NCBI RefSeq assembly: GCF_012926505.1
Contig: NZ_JABBNT010000001.1
Coordinates: 248,001 to 312,000 of the forward strand
Direction: 5' to 3'
Length of the DNA: 64,000 nucleotides
Source of the DNA: Pacificispira spongiicola
Lineage (GTDB): Bacteria > Pseudomonadota > Alphaproteobacteria > UBA8366 > Aestuariispiraceae
Shown: one piece after another, positions 1 through 8,747 of the stretch
Layout of the letters: every line of letters begins with the position of its first letter
How positions within the stretch are numbered: the stretch's first letter is position 1
Position numbers and translations under genes: made by a program
The notes under the pieces: generated by a model
The model's database searches: none
Seen by the model: the letters and a program-made list of their open reading frames with translations, nothing else
Told to the model about the DNA's origin: nothing

Positions 1-2
1 GC

Positions 3-758
3 GGCATTGACGGCACAATCGGCGCGACATGGAGCTGGGTCTTCGCCGCCATCGCCATATTGGCGATCCTGGGCGGCACAGCCTATGGACGTGCGCGGCG
101 TAAATCCTTCGATTTCCCCGTAAAGCCGCTTTGGGCGGAGATCGTGACCGCCGGAATCCTGTCCGCGCTTGTCATCGCCTATGTCGCGACGATGAACGCC
201 TATCCCATCCCGGCCCGCGCGGCGCTGCGCATCGCGGAAGAACAAGGACTGCCCGTCCCCGAAGGCGGATTGGACATTGCCCATGGCGTGCCGATCCCGA
301 TCCTGATCGTCGCCGCCGTCGCGATCGCCATGACCATTCTGGCGACCAGGACCCGTTTCGGGCGGTACGTCTTCGCCATGGGCGGCAATCCGGAGGCGGC
401 GAGCCTCGCCGGGATCAACGTCAAACGGATGACGGCCGCGATCTTTGTTGTCATGGGGATACTCTGCGCGATTTCCGCCGCCATCGCCTCCGCGCGATTG
501 CAATCCGCGGCGAACGATCTGGGCACGCTCGACGAATTGCGGGTGATCGCCGCGGCGGTGATCGGCGGCTGTTCGCTGGCCGGTGGAGTCGGCACGATTT
601 ACGGCGCGTTGCTGGGCGCCCTGGTGATGCAGAGCCTGCAAAGCGGTATGGCCCTGATCGGCATAGACACGTCCCTGCAAAGCATCATCATCGGGATCGT
701 CCTGGTTTTGGCCGTTTGGATCGATCACCTCTACAGACGTCGCCATGGCGCTCACTAA
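3..758 (+). CDS. Sugar ABC transporter permease (RbsC/XylH/FrcC type), 5' end outside window
   Basis: Membrane channel subunit of a carbohydrate uptake ABC transporter. The frame is open from base 3 without a start codon, so the N-terminus lies upstream. The visible part is strongly hydrophobic with several membrane segments. It carries the family loop [19 protein letters not shown] followed by an SLAGINVKR segment, as in the BPD_transp_2 family. It ends 20 bases before an ATPase gene on the same strand, so the two probably form one transporter; its binding protein should lie upstream of the window. The substrate (xylose, fructose or ribose type) cannot be decided here. Confidence 0.85.
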   Translation, partial: GIDGTIGATWSWVFAAIAILAILGGTAYGRARRKSFDFPVKPLWAEIVTAGILSALVIAYVATMNAYPIPARAALRIAEEQGLPVPEGGLDIAHGVPIPILIVAAVAIAMTILATRTRFGRYVFAMGGNPEAASLAGINVKRMTAAIFVVMGILCAISAAIASARLQSAANDLGTLDELRVIAAAVIGGCSLAGGVGTIYGALLGALVMQSLQSGMALIGIDTSLQSIIIGIVLVLAVWIDHLYRRRHGAH

Positions 759-778
759 TCGGACGCCGGAGAAACACG

Positions 779-1543
779 ATGAACGCACCCACCCCTCTTG
801 TCGAAATGCGCAACATGTCGATTTCCTTCGGCGGCGTGAAAGCCGTCGATGACGTCTCCATCGACCTCTATCCCGGCGAAGTCGTCGGTTTGCTGGGCCA
901 TAACGGCGCCGGTAAATCGACGCTGATCAAGATGCTGTCCGGCGCCTATCCGCCGGATTCCGGTGAAATCTTCATCAACGGGGAAAAGGCGGCCATCGCC
1001 GACCCGCACGACGCCAAGGAATACAATATCGAAACCATTTATCAGACTCTGGCGCTGGCGGATAATCTGGATGCCGCGGCGAACCTCTTCCTGGGCCGGG
1101 AAATTCGGACGCCGCTGGGCTTTCTGGACGACTCCGCCATGGAAGCGGCGACGCGCGAGGTGATGCATCGCCTGAATCCCAATTTCAAAAAATTCCACGC
1201 CCCGGTGAAGGCCCTGTCCGGCGGACAGCGACAATCCGTGGCGATTGCGCGCGCCATCCATTTCAACGCCAAAATCCTTATCATGGACGAACCGACCGCC
1301 GCCCTGGGCGTTCAGGAAACGGCGCAGGTCGCGGAATTGGTTCAGCAATTGAAATCCGAAGGCATCGGCATCTTCCTGATCAGCCACGATCTGCACGATG
1401 TGTTCGATCTGTCGGACCGGCTGACGGTCCTGAAGAACGGCAAGCTGGTCGGGACCGTCGCGACCCAGGATGTCACCCATGACGATGTCCTGGGCATGAT
1501 CATCCTGGGAAAGATGCCGGGCGATAGTGCGGACGCGGCCTGA
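779..1543 (+). CDS. Sugar ABC transporter ATP-binding protein, single domain (FrcA-like)
   Basis: Cytoplasmic ATPase that powers the adjacent permease; 254 residues with one ABC domain. Walker A is GHNGAGKST (about 40-48), the signature is LSGGQRQ (146-152), Walker B is ILIMDEP (166-172) and the H-loop histidine is near 203. The single-domain layout matches FrcA/XylG-like partners rather than the double RbsA type encoded further along in this window. The ATG at 779 follows a purine-rich GGAGAAACACG stretch; the longer open frame upstream only overlaps the permease in another frame. The gene ends 20 bases from the convergent lactonase gene. Confidence 0.9.
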   Translation: MNAPTPLVEMRNMSISFGGVKAVDDVSIDLYPGEVVGLLGHNGAGKSTLIKMLSGAYPPDSGEIFINGEKAAIADPHDAKEYNIETIYQTLALADNLDAAANLFLGREIRTPLGFLDDSAMEAATREVMHRLNPNFKKFHAPVKALSGGQRQSVAIARAIHFNAKILIMDEPTAALGVQETAQVAELVQQLKSEGIGIFLISHDLHDVFDLSDRLTVLKNGKLVGTVATQDVTHDDVLGMIILGKMPGDSADAA

Positions 1544-1563
1544 TCGCGCGCCAGAGAGTTATG

Positions 1564-2469
1564 CTATAGGCCGCGCGCGTTCACATAAATCGCCCGCACG
1601 GATGTCGTCGCGCAGATGAACAGCCGGTTCCGCTTCGGCCCACCGAAGCACAGATTGGACACGATTTCGTCAATCAGGATTTTTCCGAGAAGCGTGCCGT
1701 CCGGCGCATAGCAATGCACCCCGTCGCCGGCCGAGGACCAGATGTTTCCCGCCGTATCCAGCCGGAACCCATCGAACAGGCCGCTGTCGCAGGTGACGAA
1801 GTCTCGACCGTTCTCGACCATCCGCCCGTCCTCGGCAACGTCGTATCGGCGGATCTTGGGGGTGCAGTCGGGAAAATGGGTTTGGCCGGTATCCGCAACG
1901 TACAGTGTCTTTTCGTCGATGGAAAAAGCCAGACCGTTCGGCTGCACCATATCGTCGATTACGCGGGAAACCGTACCGTCCTGACCGATGCGATAGACAT
2001 GACGGCCGTCCTGCTCCATCGGCGCGGCGTCTCCTTCATAATCGCTGTCGATACCGTAGGACGGGTCTGTAAACCAAATGGAGCCATCGGATTTCACAAC
2101 GACATCGTTCGGGGAGTTAAGGCGCTTTCCGTCATAGCTGTCGGCCAACACGGTTCGGGTGCCGTCGATTTCGTATCGGCTGACGCAGCGCCCGCGATGT
2201 TCGCAGGCAATCAAACGTCCCAGGGTGTCGACGGTATGCCCATTGTGGTGGCGGCAGGGTTGCTCGAATGTCGCGACGGCGCCGCTCATTTCATCCCAGC
2301 GCATCACCCGGTCGTTCGGGATATCGGACCAAATCAAATAACGACCGGCGGGGAAATAGGCCGGCCCCTCCGTCCAGCGCCCGCCGGTCCACAACGTGTC
2401 CATTCCCGCCGTCGGCAGAATCACGGTCGAAAAGGCGTCGTCGTGAAATTGATACAGCGGTTTCGTCAT
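1564..2469 (-). CDS. SMP-30/gluconolactonase/LRE family protein
   Basis: Six-bladed propeller lactonase that would hydrolyse a sugar lactone to an aldonic acid; 301 residues with no signal peptide, so cytoplasmic. Family marks are E34 in WTEGPAYF, N121 in NSPNDVVVKSDGS and a QPNGLAFS segment near 175, which supply metal-binding residues in SMP-30 proteins. It is the last gene of the - strand sugar transport run, 14 bases after a permease. This fits an oxidative route in which the imported sugar is oxidised to a lactone and then opened. The exact sugar is unknown. Confidence 0.85.
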   Translation of the reverse strand: MTKPLYQFHDDAFSTVILPTAGMDTLWTGGRWTEGPAYFPAGRYLIWSDIPNDRVMRWDEMSGAVATFEQPCRHHNGHTVDTLGRLIACEHRGRCVSRYEIDGTRTVLADSYDGKRLNSPNDVVVKSDGSIWFTDPSYGIDSDYEGDAAPMEQDGRHVYRIGQDGTVSRVIDDMVQPNGLAFSIDEKTLYVADTGQTHFPDCTPKIRRYDVAEDGRMVENGRDFVTCDSGLFDGFRLDTAGNIWSSAGDGVHCYAPDGTLLGKILIDEIVSNLCFGGPKRNRLFICATTSVRAIYVNARGL

Positions 2470-2483
2470 GCCCGTTTCTTCCC

Positions 2484-3437
2484 CTAGGATGTCACACGTT
2501 GGTTTCGGCCATAGACCAGCAACATGCCGACAATGACCGAGCCATAGATGATCTGCCGCCCCGCCTCCGGCATCTGCATGATAGACAGAACCGAATTCAG
2601 AAGCACGATCAGGATCACGCCGACCAGCGTCCCGATGTACCGCCCCCGTCCGCCCAATATATGCGTGCCGCCCAGAACGACCGCGGCAATCGCCGGCAGC
2701 AGGAAGGCGTTCCCCATCCCTTGATAGGCTTTCGCGGAATATCCCGCCAACATCACCCCCGCAATCGCGGCGCAGAGGCCGGAGGCGACGAACGCACCGA
2801 TAATCACCAGCCGCGTCCGAATACCGGAAAGATACGCCGCCGCTTCCCGAGACCCGGTCGCATAAATCGACCGCCCGAAACCCGTTCTGGTCAATATCAC
2901 GACAATCGCGACCGACACCGCCGCCCAGACGAAGATCGCGACCGGAATTCCCATCATCCGCTCCTTCGCCAGGAACAACATGATCGGTGTCGCCTTATCC
3001 TGCGGCGCGAAACCGCCGGTCTGCGCGACCATAAGCCCTCGCAAGACGGTATCGACGCCCAGTGTGAAGATCATGGACGGGATACGCAGGACGGAAACGC
3101 CCAACCCGTTCACGACCCCGACAGTGATCCCGACGGCCAGCGCAGTGGGGATCGCCATATCGCCGCCGACGGCCGTCGCCGTCATGGCCGCGGCGGTCAA
3201 TGTCCATGGCACCGACAGATCGATATGACCCAACAGAATGACCATCATCATCCCGGCGGCGCATATCCCCAGAAAAGACCCGGTCTGCAATTGCTGAAGC
3301 AGATAGTTCGGGGAGAGAAGCGGCGCCGTTCCAGCCGTCGATAGGGTATAGACCGTACCGGCCAGCAGGATCGCGACGATGAACGTCGAGGCGATGGCGA
3401 TGGGCCGGTTTTCCGTCGATAGAAGCGTTTGCATCAT
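2484..3437 (-). CDS. Sugar ABC transporter permease, second of pair
   Basis: Hydrophobic BPD_transp_2-type channel subunit of 317 residues. It shows the family loop TRTGFGRSIYATGSREAAA and a C-terminal LGGTHILGGRGRYIGTLVG segment. I place the start at the ATG at 3437 (MMQTLLST), four bases after the stop of the preceding permease; the longer reading frame to 3491 would overlap that gene by about 50 bases. Two different permeases with one double ATPase is the arrangement of RhaPQ-RhaT or LsrCD-LsrA systems, so the channel is probably a heterodimer. Confidence 0.88.
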   Translation of the reverse strand: MMQTLLSTENRPIAIASTFIVAILLAGTVYTLSTAGTAPLLSPNYLLQQLQTGSFLGICAAGMMMVILLGHIDLSVPWTLTAAAMTATAVGGDMAIPTALAVGITVGVVNGLGVSVLRIPSMIFTLGVDTVLRGLMVAQTGGFAPQDKATPIMLFLAKERMMGIPVAIFVWAAVSVAIVVILTRTGFGRSIYATGSREAAAYLSGIRTRLVIIGAFVASGLCAAIAGVMLAGYSAKAYQGMGNAFLLPAIAAVVLGGTHILGGRGRYIGTLVGVILIVLLNSVLSIMQMPEAGRQIIYGSVIVGMLLVYGRNQRVTS

Positions 3438-3441
3438 GGGG

Positions 3442-4491
3442 CTACCTGAAAAGATCGAGTTTGTTCTTAACCCGCAGGGTGCGGAAGGCACCGACGGAAA
3501 CCGCCGTCAGGAGAACGAACCCCTCGATCAGCGGCTGCAATAGCGGGTCGATATCCAGGATGCGGAAGAAGAAGGATATCACCCGCAGGATCATCGCGCC
3601 GACAAGACTGCCGATCGCGCCGCCCGACCCGCCCAGAAGCGATGTGCCCCCCAAAACGACCGCGGCGATGGAGTTCAAGGTATAGGCACCGGCCTGTTGA
3701 ATGTCGGCATTCCCCGACGACGTCTGAATTGCCAGATACAGGCCGCCACAGGCCGCGAGAAACCCGCCCAATGTGAAGGCGGTGATCTTCGCACGATTGA
3801 TCGGCAGGCCGGACATATAGGCCGCGCCTTCCGCCGATCCGATCGCATAGACGGTCCGCCCCGTTACCGACCGTTTGAACGGCAGCCATACGACCAGCGC
3901 GACAATAGCCACGATCAGGATCGGCACGGGAATATCGGCGAAGGGTCTGATCCACCAGGCATCACCGCCATCCGCAAACCCATAGGTATCGGCAAGGTCG
4001 TAGACGGAATTCGTCAGCGCCCAGGACAGGTCGTCATCGACATTGCCGCCCGGTTTCGGGCGCACGGCAAGCGCCAAACCGATGGCGACCGCACCCGTCG
4101 CCAGGGTCGCGATGATCGGCTGTATCCGCCCATAGACCACGATGCAGCCGTTCAGCAGGCCGAACGCGCTTCCGGACAGCAATGTCAGCACGGCGCCGAA
4201 AAGCATTTGAGCGGGACTGCCGTTCACGACCTCCGACGCAATGCAGTTCGTCAGTGTCATGATGGCCCCGACCGACAGGTCCAACCCGCCCAGCAATACC
4301 GGCAGGGTTTGCGCCATCGCGACGAAAATAATCGCCACGGCCTCGTTCGAATTCTGGATCGCCACCGCCGAGGAAAAGCCTCGAGGATGCATCATGTTGT
4401 ACGTGATCAGCAGAACGAACAACAGCAGCAGCGCCGTCGCAAACCCAACATTCTGCATGACCCAGCGCTTCAGACGAAACACGCGCATCAC
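3442..4491 (-). CDS. Sugar ABC transporter permease, first of pair
   Basis: Inner-membrane channel subunit of 349 residues, RbsC family, with about eight to ten hydrophobic segments. Typical features are GGLDLSVGAIMTLTN near 70-85, the cytoplasmic loop FKRSVTGRTVYAIGSAEGAAY, and LGGTSLLGGSGGAIGSLVGA near the C-terminus. The start codon overlaps the stop of the upstream ATPase gene by four bases, which implies translational coupling. It pairs with the second permease directly downstream. Confidence 0.88.
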   Translation of the reverse strand: MMRVFRLKRWVMQNVGFATALLLLFVLLITYNMMHPRGFSSAVAIQNSNEAVAIIFVAMAQTLPVLLGGLDLSVGAIMTLTNCIASEVVNGSPAQMLFGAVLTLLSGSAFGLLNGCIVVYGRIQPIIATLATGAVAIGLALAVRPKPGGNVDDDLSWALTNSVYDLADTYGFADGGDAWWIRPFADIPVPILIVAIVALVVWLPFKRSVTGRTVYAIGSAEGAAYMSGLPINRAKITAFTLGGFLAACGGLYLAIQTSSGNADIQQAGAYTLNSIAAVVLGGTSLLGGSGGAIGSLVGAMILRVISFFFRILDIDPLLQPLIEGFVLLTAVSVGAFRTLRVKNKLDLFR

Positions 4492-6026
4492 GCCCCCTCT
4501 GTATCGATATTGAGCGACGCGGAGACGAGACTTTCCTCCGTGATCGCGTCGCCGACCTGCTCACTGACCACGCGTCCGCCATACAGAACCGAAACGCGAT
4601 CGCAGCATCCGATCAGTTCCGCATAGTCGGATGAATAGAACAGGATCGCCTTCCCCTCGTTCGCCAGATCGCGCATGAGCTTGTATATTTCCTGCTTGGT
4701 GCCGACATCGATCCCCCGCGTCGGATCGTTCAAAAGGATGATGTCGGGGTCGATCATCAGCCATTTCGCGATGACCACTTTTTGCTGATTTCCGCCGGAC
4801 AGGGTCATGACCGCATCGTCCGGTGCCCCGACCTTGATCTGCAGCTTTGCAATTCCCTCCGCGACTGCATCGCGCGCCTTCGTCGGATCGATGAACGGAC
4901 CGGACGAGATTTGTGCATAACTGGATGACAGCAGGTTGTCGGCGATCGACATGCCGAGCATCAGACCTTCCGTCTTTCGGTCTTCCGGAACCAAAGCCAT
5001 GCGGGTCACTGCCGATTTCGCCGCCGCCGGGGATGCCGGAATTCCCTTCCTGTCGCCGATCCGCACGCTGCCATCGACATCACGCAGGACACCGAACAAG
5101 GCGAGGAGAAGTTCTTTCTGGCCCTGACCGTCCAGCCCGCCGAGGCCGACGATCTCCCCCCGCCGAACGGTCAGATCGATACCGTTCAGTCGGCGGCCCC
5201 ATTTCAGTCCGGACACCTCCAGAATGGCCTCTCCCGCATCACTCGCCGACGACACCAGCGGCTTTTCCGGGAACTGGGTTTCCACATCGCGGCCGATCAT
5301 CAGCCGCACGATGTCGCGTTCGGACTTCGTCCCCTTGGCAAAGGTTTCGATATGCTGCCCGTTCCGGAACACCGAAAGCGTGTCGCACAAGGCGTCCACT
5401 TCATGCATTCGATGGGAAATGAACAGGCTGGCCACGCCTTGGGCCTTCAATTCCGCCAGCAGGTCGTACACCGTCTGCACGTCCCGGGACGTCAGCGCCG
5501 ATGTCGCCTCGTCCAGGATCAGGACTTTCGGGTCGCGCCCCAATGCCTTCGCGATTTCAACCATTTGTCGGCGGGACAGCGATAATTCACGGACCAGGGA
5601 ATTCGGGTCCACATCCTCACATCGCACACGCGCCAACAATTCCTCGGCGCGGCGAACCTGTTGGCGCCGGTCGATCAGCCCGAACCGGCGCGGCGGATCG
5701 GATATACAAATATTGTCCGCGACGCTGAGGTCCGGGACCAGGGACAGTTCCTGAAACATGCAGACGATCCCGGCATCGCAGGCCGATTGCGGAGTCGGGA
5801 ATTGCACGGCGTCGCCGGATACGCGCACGTCGCCCGCATCGGGCTTCAGCACACCCGCCATGATCTTCATCAGGGTCGACTTCCCGGCGCCGTTTTCCCC
5901 CAGAATCGCGTGAATCGTCCCGGGACGGCAGGCAAAGTCGACCTTTTCGAGGGCACGAATGCCCGAAAAAAATTTCGATACCCCACGGTATTCGACGATC
6001 GGTTCCACCAGAGAAGCATCGCTCAT
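4488..6026 (-). CDS. Sugar ABC transporter double ATP-binding protein (RbsA family)
   Basis: Energises the two downstream permeases; 512 residues with two fused ABC domains, the usual RbsA/RhaT length. Domain 1 has Walker A GENGAGKST (about 43-51), signature LSLSRRQ and Walker B VLILDEATSAL. Domain 2 has the usual degenerate P-loop GLGGLDGQGQKE, a canonical LSGGNQQ signature and an altered Walker B, IILLNDPTRGIDVG, where the usual DE is ND. ATP hydrolysis is therefore probably carried mainly by the first site. The gene starts about 94 bases after the binding-protein gene, and a terminator lies in that gap. Confidence 0.92.
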   Translation of the reverse strand: MSDASLVEPIVEYRGVSKFFSGIRALEKVDFACRPGTIHAILGENGAGKSTLMKIMAGVLKPDAGDVRVSGDAVQFPTPQSACDAGIVCMFQELSLVPDLSVADNICISDPPRRFGLIDRRQQVRRAEELLARVRCEDVDPNSLVRELSLSRRQMVEIAKALGRDPKVLILDEATSALTSRDVQTVYDLLAELKAQGVASLFISHRMHEVDALCDTLSVFRNGQHIETFAKGTKSERDIVRLMIGRDVETQFPEKPLVSSASDAGEAILEVSGLKWGRRLNGIDLTVRRGEIVGLGGLDGQGQKELLLALFGVLRDVDGSVRIGDRKGIPASPAAAKSAVTRMALVPEDRKTEGLMLGMSIADNLLSSSYAQISSGPFIDPTKARDAVAEGIAKLQIKVGAPDDAVMTLSGGNQQKVVIAKWLMIDPDIILLNDPTRGIDVGTKQEIYKLMRDLANEGKAILFYSSDYAELIGCCDRVSVLYGGRVVSEQVGDAITEESLVSASLNIDTEGA

Positions 6027-6065
6027 CGGATCGCAATCCGGCCATCCGGCCGACTCCCAAATCGA

Positions 6066-6099
6066 GAAAAAATGGCCCCGGCTTTGACACCGGGGCCAT
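6066..6099 (-). terminator. Rho-independent terminator after the sugar-binding protein gene
   Basis: A perfect 10-bp stem (arms 6072-6081 and 6090-6099, core TGGCCCCGG / CCGGGGCCA) with an 8-base loop. On the - strand it is followed by six T residues (6066-6071). It lies 21 bases beyond the stop of the binding-protein gene and before the ATPase gene. This would let the binding protein be made in excess over the membrane components, with ATPase and permeases made by read-through or from a separate promoter. Confidence 0.88.
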
Positions 6100-6119
6100 A
6101 AAAGCCGTTACGCACCGAA

Positions 6120-7256
6120 TTACTTCACGTCGGCTTCGGTCTGGGACATGATCGCCGGACCGGAAATGTTCACGCCGCAGGGCGGGAATTCATTAACCGT
6201 GAAGAAATTGTCCGGCAGATCGGTCCAATAGTTCACGCCGTCTTTCAACGTCGTGTAATCGGCAACCGGCAGCGGGACCGAAATAAGCTGCGGCATGGTG
6301 TTGCCTTCCAAGGCGGAAATCGCCGCCTTCATGGCGATCGCGACCAATCCCGGCGACTGCCCGATGGAAATCCCCTTCAGACCGTCCGCCGAATGTTCGG
6401 CCACCAGCTTGCGATATCCGTTTTCGGATTCCCCGGAAATCGGCACCATCGGGTGGTTCGCATCCAGCATCGCCTGAACAACGCCGGTGGTTCCCCCCTG
6501 CGCGGCGATCGCGTCGAAATGGCCATGCACGGCGATGGCGTCGGCCGTGACCTTTTGCGCCGTGCCGTCATCCCAGTTGCCGACGACCTGGACGACTTCC
6601 CAGCTACCGCCCGACGCATCCAGAACTTCATGGATCCCGATGGACCGGTCTCGGTCGACCGAGTTGCCCGGCAGACCGCGTACTTCCAAAATCTTGCCGG
6701 ACGTCTTGCCCGCCGCCTTCAACTCGTTGAGCAGGAAGGTCGCCCATGTCCGACCCATTTCCAACTGGTCCTCGTTGATCTGCATGACCTTGTCGGTGTC
6801 GAGGACGTTGTCGAAGGGAACCACGACGACATTGTTCTTGTCGGCGAGGCGGATCACACGGTCGAAGCCTTCGGGCGACACCGCGATGGTGACGATGGCG
6901 TCATAGCCCTGGTTGATGAAGTCCTCGATGGCGCCGAGCTGGGCCGGCGCATCCGTCCCGGTCGACACGACCTTGAACTCGCCGATCTTGTCCTTAACCG
7001 ACGGGTCTTCGGCATAGGCCTTGGCCGTTTTGATCATCTGAATGCGCCAGGTATTGCCGACGAATCCGTTGACGACGGCGACCTTATACGGGCCGGGCTT
7101 CGCATCCCATTTGAAATACTTCGTTTCCTTGGACCACGGCGCGAAGCACGCGGGATCCGCGCCCGGACCGGAAACGACCTCCGGCCCCGCAAACGCGGCA
7201 TGGGCGGAAAAAGCGAGTGCGGCGACCGCGGTCGCCATTTTCAATACCGTTTTCAT
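6120..7256 (-). CDS. Sugar ABC transporter periplasmic substrate-binding protein
   Basis: Soluble receptor of the - strand sugar transporter, 378 residues, periplasmic-binding-protein-like domain (Peripla_BP_4 type). A classical Sec signal peptide is seen: MKTVLKMA, a hydrophobic stretch and cleavage near AFAGPEV (about residue 23-24). Family-like segments are INQGYDAIVTIAVSPEGF (about 114-131), VVVVPFDNVL and GNWDDGTAQKVTADAI. It is preceded by a GntR gene on the same strand and followed by a strong terminator. The ligand is unknown; the linked SMP-30 lactonase suggests an aldose or aldonic acid. Confidence 0.9.
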   Translation of the reverse strand: MKTVLKMATAVAALAFSAHAAFAGPEVVSGPGADPACFAPWSKETKYFKWDAKPGPYKVAVVNGFVGNTWRIQMIKTAKAYAEDPSVKDKIGEFKVVSTGTDAPAQLGAIEDFINQGYDAIVTIAVSPEGFDRVIRLADKNNVVVVPFDNVLDTDKVMQINEDQLEMGRTWATFLLNELKAAGKTSGKILEVRGLPGNSVDRDRSIGIHEVLDASGGSWEVVQVVGNWDDGTAQKVTADAIAVHGHFDAIAAQGGTTGVVQAMLDANHPMVPISGESENGYRKLVAEHSADGLKGISIGQSPGLVAIAMKAAISALEGNTMPQLISVPLPVADYTTLKDGVNYWTDLPDNFFTVNEFPPCGVNISGPAIMSQTEADVK

Positions 7257-7349
7257 CGTTAACCTCCCTGATGAGTTTTGTTCATGGTGTGGAACCCTTG
7301 TTTCCGGGTTTTCATTGCAACCGTGTACGCGAACGCCACTGTTGTTCGA

Positions 7350-8051
7350 TTAGGCCGCGCCCTCCATTTCGTCGCTGAAGTTCTTGAACCCGATCATAAG
7401 GTGGGCTCTCAGCCTGTACTGAAATGCCAGCCGGTCGCGCGCGGCCAGCGCGTCGATCACCCCCTGATGCTCCGCAAAGGTTTCGGTCTTATAGGACCGC
7501 CGCGTCTTTCCCTTCTGCATGATGCGAAGAATGACCGGCTTCATGACCTTGTAGACATCCAGGATGGCGTCGTTGCCGAGAATGGAGATAAGACGATAGT
7601 GGAAGTCGTAATCGACCTCCGACGCCACGTGGATGTCGGCGCCTTCCGCCAGCTTGCCGTTCAATGCATAGAGGTCGGCGATATCCCGGTCCGTTATCCG
7701 ATCCATGATCTGTTCGGCGGACCCGACTTCCAGAAGGTCGCGAAACGCCTGAACATCGCTGAAGGTCTTGCGCGAAACCTCCATCGTATTGAAGGAAAAC
7801 AGGTCGAAGGCCCTGGCCAGCCGGTTGTCCGCAATGGTTGCGCCGATTTTCGGGCGCACTTCCACCAGGCCATAGGCCTTTAGAATACGCATGGCCTCCC
7901 GAACCGTGTTCCGGCTCGCGTTGAACTGCGTGCAAAGGTCCCGTTCGGTCGGCAATCCGTCACCAACCGTCAAACCTTTCTCGGCGATAAGATCGCGGAT
8001 TTGTCCAACCACGATATCAACCGCCGATTCTGCCGAGGCCAAGGAATTCAC
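7350..8051 (-). CDS. GntR-family (FadR/FCD subfamily) transcriptional regulator
   Basis: Probable ligand-responsive repressor of the sugar operon. About 233 residues from the GTG at 8051, chosen because a GGGGT stretch precedes it and the helix-turn-helix then starts at the normal distance; an upstream ATG at 8117 would add 22 residues. The winged HTH contains PTERDLCTQFNASRNTVREA. The C-terminal all-helical FCD domain has the metal-type residues D-x4-H in EVDYDFHYRLI and a late histidine in TFAEHQGVI. It sits 93 bases upstream of the binding-protein gene in the same direction. Confidence 0.88.
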   Translation of the reverse strand: MNSLASAESAVDIVVGQIRDLIAEKGLTVGDGLPTERDLCTQFNASRNTVREAMRILKAYGLVEVRPKIGATIADNRLARAFDLFSFNTMEVSRKTFSDVQAFRDLLEVGSAEQIMDRITDRDIADLYALNGKLAEGADIHVASEVDYDFHYRLISILGNDAILDVYKVMKPVILRIMQKGKTRRSYKTETFAEHQGVIDALAARDRLAFQYRLRAHLMIGFKNFSDEMEGAA

Positions 8052-8121
8052 GGAAATACCCCAAAATATTCTATTTCGGTTCACGGAATACCCGCAAGGG
8101 AAGCATCTACGAACCATTTTG

Positions 8122-8130
8122 TTGGACCAA
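8122..8130. promoter_or_regulatory. Candidate GntR operator TTGGACCAA
   Basis: Nine-base perfect palindrome TTGG-A-CCAA, about 70 bases upstream of the GntR start. FadR-subfamily regulators commonly bind short TGGT/ACCA-type palindromes, so this is a reasonable autoregulatory operator. It is short enough to occur by chance. Confidence 0.3.
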
Positions 8131-8306
8131 GATTCGTAATGTGGTCATTTTTCCATGTCAATACCGTGTGACGACAAAAATGAATCGTCTTTTCAACTCT
8201 TAGATTTTCACCTTGGGGGGATCCGTAGTCCGAACGAGATATGCTGAACCGTAAATTGTGAAACGTCTCCAGACATGGTCGCCGGTCAGGGGGACTCGTA
8301 CCAATC

Positions 8307-8595
8307 AAGCCGAATCACATTCGATCGGATAACGGTTCGGAGTTTACCGCTACGGCAGTCCGGGAATGGCTTACCCTCTTCATCGAACCGGGAAGCCCCT
8401 GGGAGAATAGCTAAAATGAAAGCTTTAACAGCAAGCAGCGGGGCGAGATCCTGAACCAGGAGATCTTCTATGCGCTCCGGGAAACGCAGGTGATCAAAGA
8501 GCGTTGGCGCCGCGTTCACAGCAACGGCCGAGCGACCGCATGGCTTGCTCTGATACCGCCCTCCCGGCCGAAGGCGACCTTGCCAAGCCCTGTTG
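8307..8595 (+). pseudogene. Decayed IS3-family transposase (OrfB, rve domain) remnant
   Basis: Translating from 8316 gives HIRSDNGSEFTATAVREWL, then LFIEPGSPWEN, an in-frame TAA stop (about 8412), then NESFNSKQRGEILNQEIFYA and WRR. This is the C-terminal catalytic part of IS3-group OrfB, including the second DDE aspartate (SDNG) and the glutamate region. About six residues are missing between VREWL and LFIEP, the conserved Tyr after the WEN segment is replaced by a stop, and the frame is lost after WRR. No OrfA, N-terminal OrfB or inverted repeat was recognised. It lies in the 700-base gap 8052-8747; apart from this, a candidate operator and a hairpin, I see nothing else there. Confidence 0.8.
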
Positions 8596-8703
8596 GGAAG
8601 CCTTACGCTTCGCTCCAGGCAACCTAACAGGGCACCCGAATGCGCCCGACCTTATCAAACGGGCTGGACTACTGATGTAGGGCAGGTCAGGCGGTCTGGT
8701 TCC

Positions 8704-8738
8704 AAGATTACCCCTTCTCTTGAGGCGGGGATAATCTT
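8704..8738 (-). terminator. Long hairpin downstream of the nitrate reductase operon
   Basis: Inverted repeat AAGATTACCCC ... GGGGaTAATCTT (arms 8704-8714 and 8727-8738 with one bulged A), plus an inner CTC/GAG pairing. It lies ten bases after the stop of the last gene of the nar cluster. There is no T-run on the - strand side, so it may be a mixed-type terminator or a 3'-end stabiliser. Confidence 0.5.
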
Positions 8739-8747
8739 ACGTGAGCG

